Assembly: GCA_025642065.1 (NCBI GenBank)
Contig: JAODUP010000318.1
Location: forward strand, 62,001 to 126,000
Length of the DNA: 64,000 bases
Reading direction: 5' to 3'
Origin: Paralvinella palmiformis
Lineage: Eukaryota; Annelida; Polychaeta; Terebellida; Alvinellidae
The notes beneath the pieces were generated by a model. It searched no databases. It saw only the letters and a list, made by a program, of their open reading frames with translations, and was not told the DNA's origin. Numbering within the stretch: position 1 is the stretch's first letter; each line of letters opens with the position of its first letter. The position numbers were made by a program, and so were the translations under genes. Of this stretch, positions 25,617 through 38,121 are shown in pieces.

Positions 25617-26413
25617 GCCAATCAATCAACCAAGTAACCAATCAATCATTCAGTGAGTCAGTACGCCTGTCCCGACAGATATACAGCCATAATGACTTAG
25701 CCAATGCGCTTATCAATTTTTCTATACAGATAGCACGATATTTGCACAATAGAAGTTTAGTTCAGCTACCTGTGTCACACAGACGAGCCGTGATCTATGG
25801 CTGTCATAAAACAGCTAATATTTGCATTCTAGGCGAATACAGCGTAATCACGCGACGTTTATGGATCACGGCACCGATAGCATCTCCATAACAAAGGTAG
25901 AATCCGCCAGAGGATCTACGATCGAAATATTAAAATAATCTAGCAGTGGAACAGTCTAATATGAGAAGTTCTGTACCCGACACAAACCATCTTTGTTGGA
26001 CTAGTCGGCTAAACATTAGATTGAGAGGACACCTGGCTGTAGTAAATTGTTATAAAATATGGCTATTTATTGATTCCGGATCCAAATTTATAACATTCTC
26101 TGTCAGAACAATAAAAAAACACACACAAATCTAGAATAAGCTCGGCAGAATTAATGGTGTAAAGCTGATGACCTTCTTCTCAGCCAATTTTGTTCCTGGC
26201 TGCCGGAGAATTATATTTGGCAATCATGCAGAACGACTCACACGCGGACGCGCACATACACAAACACACACGCACATACGCACCGGGATCAGCAGACACT
26301 CCGGGACAATTGTGACCCAAATTTAGCAGTTAATCCAGGATAAATGAAACAGTTACAATACAAACAACTGAGTCTGTAATCAACATAAACAGGTCTAACC
26401 TTACGAGTGATTA

Positions 26414-26421
26414 TGACGTCA
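26414..26421. promoter_or_regulatory. Single CRE palindrome
   Basis: A perfect TGACGTCA within tatgacgtcatcg in the large CASK intron, near a SINE insertion. It is an isolated 8-mer with no other promoter signal beside it. Confidence 0.2.
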
Positions 26422-26495
26422 TCGTCCAAACGAGACAGAGATGTGACAAACATCCAGTAGCTCAACCGGTAGAGTTGGCATAGGTCCAGTTTTCG

Positions 26496-26697
26496 AAGAT
26501 GATGATGATGATGATGATGATTGATGTTTTATGGCCACTTTTGTGCACGTGGTAGGCTAAATGGGGCGAGGCTCATTCGAACTCCAAAGGTAATGAAGCG
26601 AAGTCAAAGATGAAACACCCCTAAGATATGTCCAAGCCGAGATTCGAACTCGGGTGGTAGTGATCTGTGATCCAACGCGCTACCAATTAGAACAAGG
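26496..26697 (-). repeat. tRNA-derived SINE copy, full length, perfect 14-bp duplication
   Basis: A minus-strand copy of 202 bases flanked by identical aggtccagttttcg at 26482-26495 and 26698-26711. The flanking text (gtagctcaaccggtagagtt before, gggttccaccgt after) itself looks like a tRNA-type head, so this copy seems to have landed inside another tRNA-like element. Confidence 0.93.
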
Positions 26698-26932
26698 AGG
26701 TCCAGTTTTCGGGTTCCACCGTTACATTTTGTTTTAATCATCCCACTCAACCCATCAACAGCTCAAACCATTAATTGTGACCTTTCTAATCATGATAGAT
26801 GACCTATCAAACAGAACTTTTTATTTGTCTTTTTCTGATAATGATATTTATATTATAACCCTAAAACTTGATAAATTTTGAAGAAAATTTCATTCTACTA
26901 TTCATGGATTGTTATGTTTGATTGGGGGGGGG

Positions 26933-27181
26933 GGCTCCATGGTTTGGTTGCTAGCGCGTTGGATCACAGATCAAAACCACCCGAGTTCGAATCTCGGCGT
27001 GGATTATTTTTCTGCATTTTCCAAATCTTTTAACACATTTATAAATATTTTCAAACCATTATATTTAAATTCCACTGGTTGTATATTATTTAGCTGAATA
27101 AATATGGACATATTAAAAACATTTATCTTCACAAATCACAAAAGACCTATTTAGCCAACAAAAGTGACCGTAAAATAGCAA
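26933..27181 (+). repeat. tRNA-derived SINE, head and tail remnants
   Basis: The head is well preserved (ctccatggtttggttgctag and gagttcgaatctcggcgtgg, 26933-27002). The middle is replaced by unrelated AT-rich sequence, and the tail motif gacctatttagccaacaaaa gtgaccgtaaaa reappears at about 27142-27175. Confidence 0.65.
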
Positions 27182-27940
27182 CATTTCACAAATAACGTCA
27201 GCATTTTCCCGATTTTCATTTTGAGCACATTCTCACGGTAGATACCCTAGATATTACTTACCCAGCAGGTGTAGTTCAGATAATCGTATACACAAAGACG
27301 CCGCGGATTGTGCGGATAAATCCACCCAACGCTCATGCTCTTAATTCCCATTACAGGCGTCAGGTCGGCAGCTAACAGTCGACCATCCACAGTTGACTGA
27401 CTTTGATACAATATTATCCCAGATCATTAAATAATCCATAATTAATGATGGTGATAACTGATGGTAGTATTGTACATCGTGATGCGCTTCTGATGGTCAA
27501 CCGCAGATCAACCCCATTATCTTGTCTTATTCTAACATATAATATCGCTGAATTTCATCCTCACTGTCAAAAACCTCTTTCCTCATCAGTAATTTCTGTT
27601 CCGGCTAATCCAATAGCATTACCGTGTGGTAGGAAATACAGACAACGCCACCTGGCGTAAATACGGTCGTTTAGCGCTGATCCAACGTATATCTAAACTA
27701 CGCTAATTACCAAAACGGACAAGACGCCACACGAGCAACTGGTAAGGGATAGTCTAACAAGCGGGGACGGACCAACCCGACACCATTTAGCACTAAGAAT
27801 GGTGCTGATCATATCGGCGTGTAGATCTCTCTCCTCCGAGACCAGTCCTGGTAGATGTGTTTTTATGAGTGGCACCGCTCGGTCATTACGTAATACCAAC
27901 TATTGACCACCGTCATTGTCTGGTGGATGGTACACAGGGG

Positions 27941-27996
27941 CCCCCCCCCCCCTCTGTCACACACACACACACACGCACACACAGAGGGGGGGGGGG
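27941..27996. repeat. Inverted poly-C / poly-G hairpin around (CA)n
   Basis: Twelve C then TCTGT, a spacer of (CA)n, then ACAGA and eleven G. The arms of about 16 bases are perfectly complementary. Confidence 0.85.
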
Positions 27997-28416
27997 ATTC
28001 CGGCTTTTGAAGTAAACAGAAAATGGCTAACAATCTAGCCAGTTAGCCATACAAATGTGATGGTAGATCTATCAGTATTTTGACATTCTACGTCTCTACA
28101 TCACACAATGTAGCCGCCATAACTATAGCATTATCCTTAATTAAACACCATACCATATAAAACAAATAATCACAGGCTATATCGTCAAATTATCAGTTAT
28201 ATGACAACAATTAGTCGATATTAGTCGGCCATTATCAGTCTCTGATGATGACGACGAGAGGGTAACCCACTCCGACTGATATAACTGATATAACAATCGA
28301 TTAATAACCTGGAATTAGTGAGCGGTAGTGTCCATGTGTGAACGAATGAGATTCATGGTCGTAGAGAACATAATGCATCCAATGAAAATCAGCGCTAAAA
28401 CTAGCCTATACTAAAA

Positions 28417-28570
28417 GATGATGATTGATGTTTTATGGCCACTTTTGTGCACATGGTAGGCTAAATGGGCCAGCGACCTCCAAAGGTAATGAAGCGAAGT
28501 GAAAGATGAAACACCTTTTAGATATACACACACCGAGATTCGAGCGCTACCACTTGGATCACGGAGGCGT
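28417..28570 (-). repeat. tRNA-derived SINE copy, partly deleted head
   Basis: The tail and 3' domain are intact (gatgttttatggccactttt, ccagcgacctccaaaggtaa). The head is short: B box gagattcgag, then about 20 bases missing before the tacc and acggaggcg end. Confidence 0.85.
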
Positions 28571-28722
28571 CCCGTATATTGAAAGAATACGACATTAAAA
28601 TACCAGGGAAAATCGCTGTCGCAGTAATAAAGCATTCAGAGCCTAATAAAAAAATATTATCACATTACAATGTGTGAAAAAAAACAGAAAAAAACTTGTA
28701 CTATAAAGTAAGCCATCAGCTA

Positions 28723-28723
28723 C

Positions 28724-28767
<44 letters not shown>
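28723..28767. repeat. (TA)n microsatellite
   Basis: About 22 TA units in the large CASK intron, 150 bases beyond the SINE copy at 28417. Confidence 0.95.
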
Positions 28768-28769
<2 letters not shown>

Positions 28770-29114
28770 CATACTGTACTTATTTATACAGTACAATAAT
28801 ACAAAATAGTGCAGAAACATGATATAGTGATGGAAGAAAGAAAAAAAAACAGTAGCTCCATTAAAATAGATATATTATTAGACATGTAGTATCATAGAGT
28901 ACATAGACCATATATCAAAGTAAATATTTCATTATTACCTAATACTGTATATGTTGAATCATCTCTCATTTGTCCTGCTTCCTAACAACGTAATACGTCA
29001 ACTAATGGTTGAGATCTTATGGTAGCAGCAGGCCATCGATAATGTTACAAACCAGCTAAGACTTGTATTATTGTTGTGTTATTTCTCGATCCAGACAATT
29101 GTTCCGGAGCCATT

Positions 29115-29345
29115 AGTCCGTAGTTGTTTTTGTCCCTCCGTTGTCCCTCAGGGGTTTTTAACGTCCCCCTTTATTTTAAATAATTCAGTGGAGACGGCAG
29201 TGCCATTTAACGTGGTCAGCCACCCACGATGTAGTGAGCCGAGAAATTAATCCCTGGAAAAGTTTCGACCTCTTACGGGGTTCGAACCTGCGACCGTTCG
29301 CACCAAGTGCCGGGTGCTTAGCCGCTAGGCCACCGGAGCTCACTG
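29115..29345 (-). repeat. Second tRNA-derived SINE family, one copy
   Basis: The minus strand starts agctccggtggcctagcggc (A-box-like) and has a perfect B box, ggttcgaacc, about 50 bases on. It is followed by a body with accacgttaaatggcactgc and acgttaaaaacccctgaggg. The head is better preserved than in the main family and the body is unrelated to it. Confidence 0.65.
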
Positions 29346-30000
29346 ATGTGTGAAAGTGAATTGATTTAGATCTTACAGGTCTCGGGATGTTTACCTCGGT
29401 ATGTCACCCAGTCGGTGTCGGGATACAGCTATGATAGGCTAGCCAGTGTGACTCATTAGGTACCAATGCTGAATCCTACGTGCCCGTATCACACATATGA
29501 CGCCTGTATATAGATAGCACCAGCCAGCGGATGACCGGATAGAGCATTGGATTCCACTTTAGCTAAATGAGTAACATTGGAGTCTGCAGGTGTCAATGTG
29601 GTACAAACTGTAACGAAGTACGATGGATGTTAGTATAACATAATAAATGCCAGTATAGCCCAGTGGGTGCTAGAATAGTGGTGGACGTCAGTAGAGCAAA
29701 GTGGGTGTCAGTAGGGCACCGAGTGGGTGTCAGTATACAATGAGTGTGTAGAGTAGCAGACAACAAGGTTAGTTATTTCCGGTCTAAATCCCACCAATTT
29801 CCCGTTCACCTTTCCCAGCACTTGACCTATATACGCGTTTGGGAAAGACGAATTATATTGGATTACGTGGGGGGAGGTGTTAATGGAAATAACAAGAAAT
29901 GCTATGTTCATCAATAAGTTGTTAACAGTGTTGCGAGGGAAACATCTCACGAAATAAGAGACCGTATAAATTAAAATAATGACTTCTCAGCCGGCAAAAA

Positions 30001-30145
30001 ACACTTCAGACCGGCTATAACGGGGTCCCAATAGAACAGTTTCAAATATAACGCTGTTTGGTCATGGACCCAAAATCCGTGGTATCCACGAGCCACGGAA
30101 AAGGTCACCTGACCACTGTGTTATAATGGGACTGGAGTGTACATT
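30001..30145. repeat. Probable dispersed repeat with TATAACGGG motifs
   Basis: Contains ggctataacggggtccca and tgttataatgggactggagt about 115 bases apart, around tggtatccacgagccacgg. The two motifs are alternative copies of one sequence, suggesting a decayed two-unit repeat. The family assignment is uncertain. Confidence 0.35.
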
Positions 30146-30735
30146 ATTCAGCATGTTATAACACCCTCTGTCTGAGATTTGGGTAGTTTTACTAAAACAA
30201 CAATTTCTAAACACTTAAAAATATCTGCGTGCTTCCACAGTTGATACAGTGGACTGGTGATGTGTTGTTTGGTTGATTATAACAATGGACTGATGAATTG
30301 TTGTTTGATTGATTGTAGCAGGCACACACACAGTGCTCGACATATCTCATTCCCAAGATCAATTTTTTTACACAGAGCACTGACTAACTTCAAGTATCTC
30401 AACAGGTGTAAGTAGCACAATTTATTTACTGCTTATATATAATGTGTATAGGACAACATCGACTTCAATCCATATTTTTAAGCAAGGAACTATCTAAGTA
30501 CTACATTTTTAACGAATGTTTGTTTATTTTGAAAGTTCGTCATCCTTTTAAAAATCGCAGCAATCTATTTATGTTTATATGCAAATTATGATTCATGGAA
30601 TAAATTCAAGCCAAAAAATCAATACACGTCACTCACATAACCAAACAATTAATTCAACGATTGAATGGATGGGTAATTTAACTCTTGAAAACATATAATT
30701 TCTTCTCAGTTATCTCTCTGTATGGACCTCTGCGG

Positions 30736-30759
30736 TGACGTCATATATTGATGACGTCA
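30736..30759. promoter_or_regulatory. Two perfect CRE palindromes, 16 bp apart
   Basis: TGACGTCA occurs at 30736-30743 and again at 30752-30759, separated by an AT-rich 8-mer. This is the full consensus for CREB/ATF dimers. It is followed by a GC-rich stretch (ctgtccgcgggac) and by two copies of a 23-base segment containing the near-palindrome ATGAGGATGCCTCAT (about 30801-30842). It lies inside the 26.7-kb CASK intron. A third perfect TGACGTCA is at 26414-26421. An enhancer or internal promoter is inference. Confidence 0.4.
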
Positions 30760-30817
30760 GTTCACAACTCTGTCCGCGGGACTTAAAACAGACAGGACGG
30801 ATTGATGAGGATGCCTC

Positions 30818-31051
30818 ATGCTGATTGATGAGGATGCCTCATATGGAACTGGATTGCTACTCGCGCTCTTAATTTCGGCGTACTCGCATTTAAAATATCA
30901 ACATTTTGTAATGTCTTTACCTATTAAAAAAAATGGGCAGATAATGCCCCATCCTCCAAACTTGTACCGATTTATAGCTAACAATAAACCAATAACGTCA
31001 GTTTTCAGCGGGCAGTTTGTGGATTCGGAGCAAGAACCTTCCAGTCTGTGA
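30818..31051 (+). CDS. Unrecognised 77-codon open frame beside the CRE pair
   Basis: ATG at 30818, 58 bases after the second CRE, opens 77 codons ending TCCAGTCTGTGA. Residues about 12-24 (GTGLLLALLISAY) are hydrophobic; the rest is mixed and not repetitive. A short upstream ATG frame at 30811 precedes it. A minus-strand frame of similar length overlaps, and there is no homology I can name, so chance is the default. It is listed only because of its promoter-like setting. Confidence 0.15.
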   Translation: MLIDEDASYGTGLLLALLISAYSHLKYQHFVMSLPIKKNGQIMPHPPNLYRFIANNKPITSVFSGQFVDSEQEPSSL

Positions 31052-31859
31052 TTCATCACTTCATCACTCAGCCATATGACCATTACAATCAATAATAAAA
31101 CAAGCAAAGACTCAATACGTGACAGTATCAGAACCCATTACGCCACGTACATAACGTCCACCCCTAACCCCGACCGCTGTACTGGGTACCAATGAACCAG
31201 ATCAATTAGCAACAACAAGACAGACGTCTGGATCAATATTTATTGGAAAAATGGCTTTTGGTAAAAGGGCAGAACACTTTCAGTGATGGAGATTGGGGAT
31301 TATTTTTTTTTTTGGGGGGGGATCACTGCCATTAGACTGATGGATAAAAACATCAAAGAGTTGACCACTTAATGCTTGATCTGATTGGCTATCAGACATT
31401 AATGGTATGGTACTAAAATGGAATTAATACAGAGTGAGGTTAACTGCTTAAGACGTACTCATTTATTATAAATCTCATATAAAGATAACTGTTTGTTACT
31501 TGTATTTAACATGAAGCACTCATCAATTATCACAAATATATCTGAACAGAGCTTTTGTGTACTACTGTGCTAGTCAGAATGTACGGTCTTCATCCCATTG
31601 CACCAATATCTCCGTATATTTTTAGATCCATATATACACACACACAAACACACTCTCTTTCTCTCTCTCTTGTCTGTCAAGGTCATCCAGCAAAGCCCAA
31701 AATAATCAAATCCCAGATCCTAAACCTAAATCAATCTATCAACCAGATATTTAAAACAAATTCCTACATCTCAAAATATTCAATTGTTTCCAGGAACTTT
31801 AAACATAGTCCATCCCCTAGACATAAAAGGTCCCACATTTTATCACAAAAACAATCCAC

Positions 31860-32070
31860 CTCCGCTAGATTATAAATACAGACATCTCCTGATCACAAAA
31901 TCAATCCATCCACTAGATCACAAACATACTGCCTATCCTGATCACAAAACAACCTATCCACTAAATCACATAGTCCCTATCATGATCACAAAAACAATCG
32001 ACCCACTAGATCACAAATACAGTTCATCTCCTAGATTATAAGGTCACATCACTAAATCACAAACACAACC
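31860..32070. repeat. Degenerate minisatellite with ccactagatcacaaa units
   Basis: About six diverged copies of a 35-40-base unit with motifs ctgatcacaaaa and ccactagatcacaaa. The frame on the plus strand (Leu-Asp-His-Lys repeats) is a by-product. Confidence 0.7.
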
Positions 32071-32169
32071 CATTTCGGACAAACCGCTTCAAAAATGGTC
32101 TTTCTCAAAGACGATAGATATAACCCTGTCCAAAAAACCCAAACACCGAACTCTTGTACACAGACTTTT

Positions 32170-32384
32170 ATTAATGTTAACTAAAAACATTGCCTTGTAC
32201 CATAATGTACACATGGAACACCAACACAGACATGTCACAGAAAATAAAACATTCTTTACATAACAAACATTTCTGTTACGAGACAGCCGACGATGTCATC
32301 AATAACTAACACCAATAACACTTAGTGGTAGAGCTCCACAAAAGATAAACAAATATTGTCCTAGTAGTGCTTAACTTAAAATAT

Positions 32385-32422
<38 letters not shown>

Positions 32423-33055
32423 TCAGTTACTGTAACTAAATTAGGTACGTTCTGATGGTCTTCTGTATCAATCAGACCTGATATTATCAAGAAACAAACT
32501 CTATCACGTATCAATTGACGACGTTCTAGTTGAGGAGAACGTCAAATATTGACATCACGGTATTTATTGTACCTTATCAAGAATCACTCATCAGATGGTG
32601 TTGCTACACAACTGGGTTATTATTAATTTGAACAGTCATAATGGGAAGTGTTCTTTTAATTTTTCTCCCATCAAATTATAACTGATACAGAATCAGTAGC
32701 ATACTCTATGATACCAAACTAGTAAATTAAAATGACATCATACTCAGTAAAATATATCTCAGAATGATGATGTTAAGATCACTCGGAATATCGCTTCACA
32801 TCGTCAGTCAATTGAATGGTATGTATCTTTGGCTGACATTCTGGTGATATATTTTAATCAAACCATAAAGAAACACAAACAGTGAGAAATCGTATAAAAC
32901 ACTGATACACTTGGGCCAGTCCTCCTATATCAAGTGTCATCTTTAGCGTAATATTTGTTAGTACCTGGATATCTTTAGTTGTCATCAACTGACTGTATCA
33001 AAGGCTTTGATTCTTACCTATCTGTCGAACGCTTTAGTCAAAGAGCCCATAACAG
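32170..33055. other. Intron sequence, no exon recognised
   Basis: AT-rich sequence with (TG)n at 32390-32420. No coding or regulatory signal beyond background was seen. Confidence 0.5.
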
Positions 33056-33059
33056 TCCC

Positions 33060-33229
33060 ACGGCTGACATAGTACCGCAGTTGGTCACAGATCTCAACCA
33101 GCTGAGTTCAAATCTCGGGGTGGACATGTCTGAAGAGTATTTCATGTTTGATTTCGCCTCATTATCCTTTGGAGGCTGTCATTCGGCCCATTTAGCCTAA
33201 TCTATACACAAAACTGGCCATAAAACATC
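33060..33229 (+). repeat. tRNA-derived SINE copy, old
   Basis: The head is degraded, the B box (gttcaaatctc) is kept, and the 3' domain reads tttgatttcgcctcattatc and ggcccatttagcctaatc. It ends with gccataaaacatcaaac. Confidence 0.75.
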
Positions 33230-33301
33230 AAACATTACTTGCTGGCTAATCTAGTTAAAGCCATAGTTCAGTCGGGTGCGGGTTATTTAACAAATTAACT
33301 G

Positions 33302-33412
33302 AGGGGGCTTCCTATTATAACACATCCCTCAAACGCAGGTAGGGGCTCTATTCGAACCCACATCCTGGAGGATTTGGGTGTAGTGCTCTACCTACTGCGC
33401 CACCGGATTACT
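33302..33412 (-). repeat. Third tRNA-like SINE family, copy 1
   Basis: The minus strand reads tccggtggcgcagtaggtag, then a B box ggttcgaata, then ctacctgcgtttgagggatg. A related copy lies at 37999-38121; the two share cctccagg, the B-box region and the gggatgt ending. Confidence 0.6.
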
Positions 33413-33419
33413 CCAGTCA

Positions 33420-34940
33420 AGAACCAAGTAATAGTTGTGTACTAAGATAACCTATTGTGACAGTACAATTCACTATTGTCACACTGGATTAGATGTACAC
33501 AGCTATCAATAAATGAGACTGTGGTAGTTATACTTTTCTGGAGTGTATTAAATCAAAAAAGATATAACACTACTGCAGCGTTATTATAAAGCTTCATAGA
33601 TTTAAGCCACATGTAATTTAACAATTTATTCTCGAGGTGTAATAACTCTTCGTACCTCCACACAACGTGATAAATTACGATCCATTTTATTCCACATTTT
33701 CATAAAATGCAGCTAAATACACCCTGCCAGTTGTCAAGAGTGAGTGAGTGAATGAATGAGTTATTCTTTCAGCCTCTGAGCAATACACCAAGGAGACATG
33801 GCCAACTCCTACAAATGTGCGGATCAATCTGATTTGAACCGTTACCTGGAAATCTGCAGCATATTGATGCAATTACTATAGTCTTCTAATTACTGTACAG
33901 TGCTCTAATTATTGCAATGCTCTAATTATTGCACAGTGCCCCTATTGTAACACAGTGCTCTAATTACAGTGCTATTGGACCACCCAGAGTGTTGAGAAAT
34001 ATTAGTTCTGGGAAAACAAGGAAATCAGCACATTTTTATGACCAACTATTAATACATAACATTCTATCAGGATACATATCTTTTATTATCTATAGTATTA
34101 ATCTCACATTTTAATAATTAATATATTTCCCACACACTCAATTAGAGCCAGTAATTTTCAACCACATGTTCGTAATCTTTTTTCCCATAGTTTTAAATAT
34201 ACAAAGATTTTCTACCTTGTTATCAATACTGAAATATTCTTATTTATGAACTGTAATTTATTATAAACGTTTAGTAAATCATTAATATAATAAGTAAATA
34301 TTAGATCCAAAGACAATACTTTATTGTTGGAAGTAACACCATTGTATGCAGCAAGATAATAACTTCTACAAATGGGATTACCTTTAATCTATTTTCTTAT
34401 AAAAATATCTTTTATAATATAGTAATTAGTATCTTGTGTTATTTTCATAAGTTGATTGATAATCTAGGAAGCTAATTATTGACAACATAATTATGATTTA
34501 TGAATGACATTAACTTATCATAAAATCCTATTTCTAGAATTTAGTTAGGAAATTATAGTAAGATAGATAAAGACCTGTAATTAGATCATTCTTTTAAATA
34601 TTAATGTTATTTTGGCAATTTTCACACAATTTGGAAATATGTTTTTTTTTATAGTTTCAAAACAACTTACAGATATAACTTAAGAGGTTTTATGGATGGA
34701 AGAATGATGTTTAATGATACATCAGCACAATTTAAGTCATTTGATGTCCTTTAAGAGGTTTTATAAAAGGAGAAATAAATATTTTACAATGACCATATTG
34801 ATCTCATTTTAATCAAAGATTATTTGTTTCCTGGTGTGTATATACTGAGGGGGGTGGAGGAGGTAGGGAGGGGGGCTGCATGTGATACATCTCTCCTTCT
34901 AGAATATACAATTGTATGTACAATTATTTAGGAATGTATC
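33420..34940. other. AT-rich intron sequence
   Basis: Holds a short degenerate repeat of ctctaattattgcacagtg at about 33885-33975 and long AT-rich tracts. No exon was recognised. Confidence 0.5.
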
Positions 34941-34943
34941 ATT

Positions 34944-35050
34944 AAGTCAAAGATGAAACGACCTTCAGATACAACCAAGCAGAGATTTGAACTCAGATGG
35001 TAGTGATCTGTGGTCCAACAAGCTACCAACTAGACCACGGAGCCCCTCCC
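34944..35050 (-). repeat. tRNA-derived SINE copy, 3'-truncated
   Basis: Head with gatttgaactc B box and ccaactagaccacggagccc, plus the adjacent ttaagtcaaagatgaaacg segment. The tail domain is absent. Confidence 0.8.
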
Positions 35051-37415
35051 CCACAAACACCTGTGGTATAATTGATGATCCTGGTGACATTCACAATTAA
35101 CAAACAACATCAGTAATAACACCACCTTTCAGCGAAAAGGGTCATCATAATGGGAGGGTGGCGTTTTAAGAACCCGTTATGTTCTTCCCACACATTTATG
35201 TGGTGAACGTTATGACGACAGGTCCCTCATCATAATGTTCTCAAATTAACCGCGATGCGAGAACATACTCTTCTTAAAATTAATTTTAGAGAACCAGTGA
35301 ACAAAAATACAAGCCAATCCCATGTTAGTTTGTTTCTGTAAGTAAAACTCAAATCTCTTATACGTAAATACTGGGATTAGTAGCTATTTAAAGAAACTAT
35401 CTTCTTTCCAAGACTCAACAACACATTAGGTATGTATATATTTAAAAGACAAGGATCAAGCTCAGTTTGCTACTTTTGTATCTGTGTATCTAAAATTAAT
35501 AATTTCTTCATTCAGTTGAGTAAGATACAAAATCCTGTTAAAGATCTACACCTTATTTATGTCTATCATCTACTGTTGATAAAACATCAAAATAAACTTT
35601 ATTATTATTATTTTATTATGGATCCATCTTTCTTCATTAATATACAAATTATATGTTAGTTGTCTATATGACACAAGATAACACACTAATTAGACACAGT
35701 AAAGAATTAAAACACCATTTTAGCCCTGACTAGACACTCTCATTAATGTACTCAGGTGATAATATTCAACATATAACACTTCAATATTGATTGTAATGTT
35801 ATCTGATATGATAAAAACATAACAAACTCAACTACAGTTTAATATTTTCTCTCTCACACCTACACCAATGATGTGGTGATGTTTGAAACTCTGTAGTAGT
35901 CTTCCCTACTACTATTACTAATACTACACACACACAGAGAGAGAGAGAGAGAGGAGGGCAGAAAGAGATTCACATTATACATCATGCAAAAGGGTGGAGA
36001 GATAGGTGCCAATCATTTAATGAAAGAGGAGAATACAAATAAACGCCGAAAAGAAAAAAACAAAAGAAAAAACAATCAATCAATCAATCAATTAATCAAG
36101 GAGATCAGAATCAATATACATTTTCCACGACAACACTTCATCACTGTTAACTAAACCAGTAACGAGATAAATGAACCTTGTCACACAATAAACCAGACAG
36201 TGAACACATCAACAAGATCTTCTTTCTCCTGGTACTTCCAAATGGAATTGTTTCTATGGTAACCGGTGACACGGAGAATGACGGGGTGGAATGAAGATGA
36301 TGGAATTATCTTTTCTGGTTCACGACAAGAATATATATATATAAAAGTGGTCGTCAGTCTGAGAGTTAACACTGTGCTGTATAACATAGGTGTTTGTTGA
36401 TGATACGACTACATTAACCGGTTATCTACGATATCATAGGTATCCAGGCGACGTACGATGTTATACATCATCTATTTTATAGACAGAAAATCGGTCGACT
36501 ACTTTGGTTTTGGCGAAAAGGTTGCCTAAAATTATCTAAATACTCCATTTCCCACAACTTTTTCAGGGGAGAGCCCCATACCCACTCTTTCAATGCCGTA
36601 AGGCCACTATTGTGTTAGTGTGACTACCATAACTCCTACTTTTTGTAAGGGATCGTCTACTCTATTCCCTACTGAAATGGCTATGTATCCCTCTACAAAC
36701 CTAATATGAATCACATAAGAAATGTTCAGTGTAATTAATTACACACAAAATATTCCATATAATTTAAGTCAGCCATATTTAGTATCAGTCACACGTCGTA
36801 TTATTTATCATATTTTCAACACATAACAGTGCACCTGTATTTGACATTTTCTCACTACTGAGATACTATATCAAAACACTAAGTTAAGTCATACAGAGAT
36901 TTTCCCTGTCTTATTTAAGAATTTTCCCTGTATATTGTGTGCACAAATTGCATGTTGAATTCACTTTTTTTAGTAATGCGCCCTCCATCCACTCTATATG
37001 TTATAAATTTGGAAAGATGGCACAAAAATTCCCTGTTTCCCTGTATTTTTTCCCCAAATTTTAAAATTCCTTATATTTTCCCTACAGGGAAAAATGTTAA
37101 GTCACTTTCCCTGTTTACCCTGTCCTCTGGGTACCCTGTACTATTACAAAACCCCACAAATTCAAACATTGACCAATATAAAGTACTTAAGCCTGGATAG
37201 AAACTAACAGTTTCTGGGTTACAAATCAAAATTCTTCAATCTACAACTGAGTATAATGGTTTTCTGAGATAGACATTGTTACTCTATAACACTGTATATA
37301 TCTAACACAATTAGTTCTATAAACATATACATTAGCAACCATTCATTACAAACAGAGTCAGTGATAGAGTAATGATAACTTTTGACACGTAACTATTTGA
37401 GTCTTAAATAAGTTT

Positions 37416-37549
37416 AGATGATGATTGCTGTTTTATGGCCACTTTTGTGCAAGTCAAAATGGGCCGAGCTACCTCCAAAGGTAATGAAGCGAAGTCAAAG
37501 ATGAAACAACCTTCAGATATGGCCACACGGAGCTTCGAACTCAGGTGAC
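37416..37549 (-). repeat. tRNA-derived SINE copy, head truncated
   Basis: Tail (atgattgctgttttatggcc), 3' domain with a 10-base deletion, and B box gcttcgaactc. The A-box half is missing. Confidence 0.8.
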
Positions 37550-37686
37550 TTAAATCAGTTTTATCTGACAGTACCATTAGAGCTAATACAATGATTATAA
37601 ACACCAATATATCAATACTGTAAGCTCACTAATGGTAAATTATGTCTTCTCTGTCAAAATCTTCTTAACAATAACCACCATTTCTC

Positions 37687-37691
<5 letters not shown>

Positions 37692-37744
<53 letters not shown>
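37692..37744. repeat. (TA)n microsatellite
   Basis: About 26 TA units, one of the longest perfect runs in the window. Confidence 0.95.
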
Positions 37745-37749
<5 letters not shown>

Positions 37750-37998
37750 GACTGGAGACAGATTTACAATAAAAATTCCATAAATATATTTTATCAGTAG
37801 ATGAAGAACAACAAAATAAAGTTGTCATTTTGCCATGGATCGTGGTAACCTCGACCACACATTTATCCACATATACATGTACCATGGCTATTATAATTAG
37901 CCTACGGTTAAACACTGAAAATAGGCAGAAACAACTATTAGAACACCAGATGGAAAACAACAAAATCAATGATCAGGCTTAATTGTTTAATCACATCT

Positions 37999-38121
37999 AG
38001 CACATATGGCCGAAGGGCAATTCCTTAGGGATACATCCCATAAATATAGGTAGGAGTTGGATTCAAACCCAACACCTGGAGGTTTGTGGTGCAACGCTCT
38101 AACCACTGCACCATCGGAATG
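37999..38121 (-). repeat. Third tRNA-like SINE family, copy 2
   Basis: The minus strand reads ccgatggtgcagtggttaga and, after the cacctccaggtgttggg-like stretch, ggtttgaatccaac (B box), then tacctatatttatgggatgt. It resembles the copy at 33302. Confidence 0.6.

Noticed and set aside
26933..27002. tRNA-like sequence with intact A and B boxes, and similar heads at 6046, 14348 and 29270-29345.
   Set aside because: All are heads of SINEs; acceptor-stem pairing is absent and they are followed by SINE bodies or relics, so none is called as a tRNA gene.
27710..27899. Minus-strand open frame of about 60 codons ending at a GTAATT donor-like site.
   Set aside because: Starts from a non-ATG codon, no homology, phase 1 does not fit the next CASK exon.
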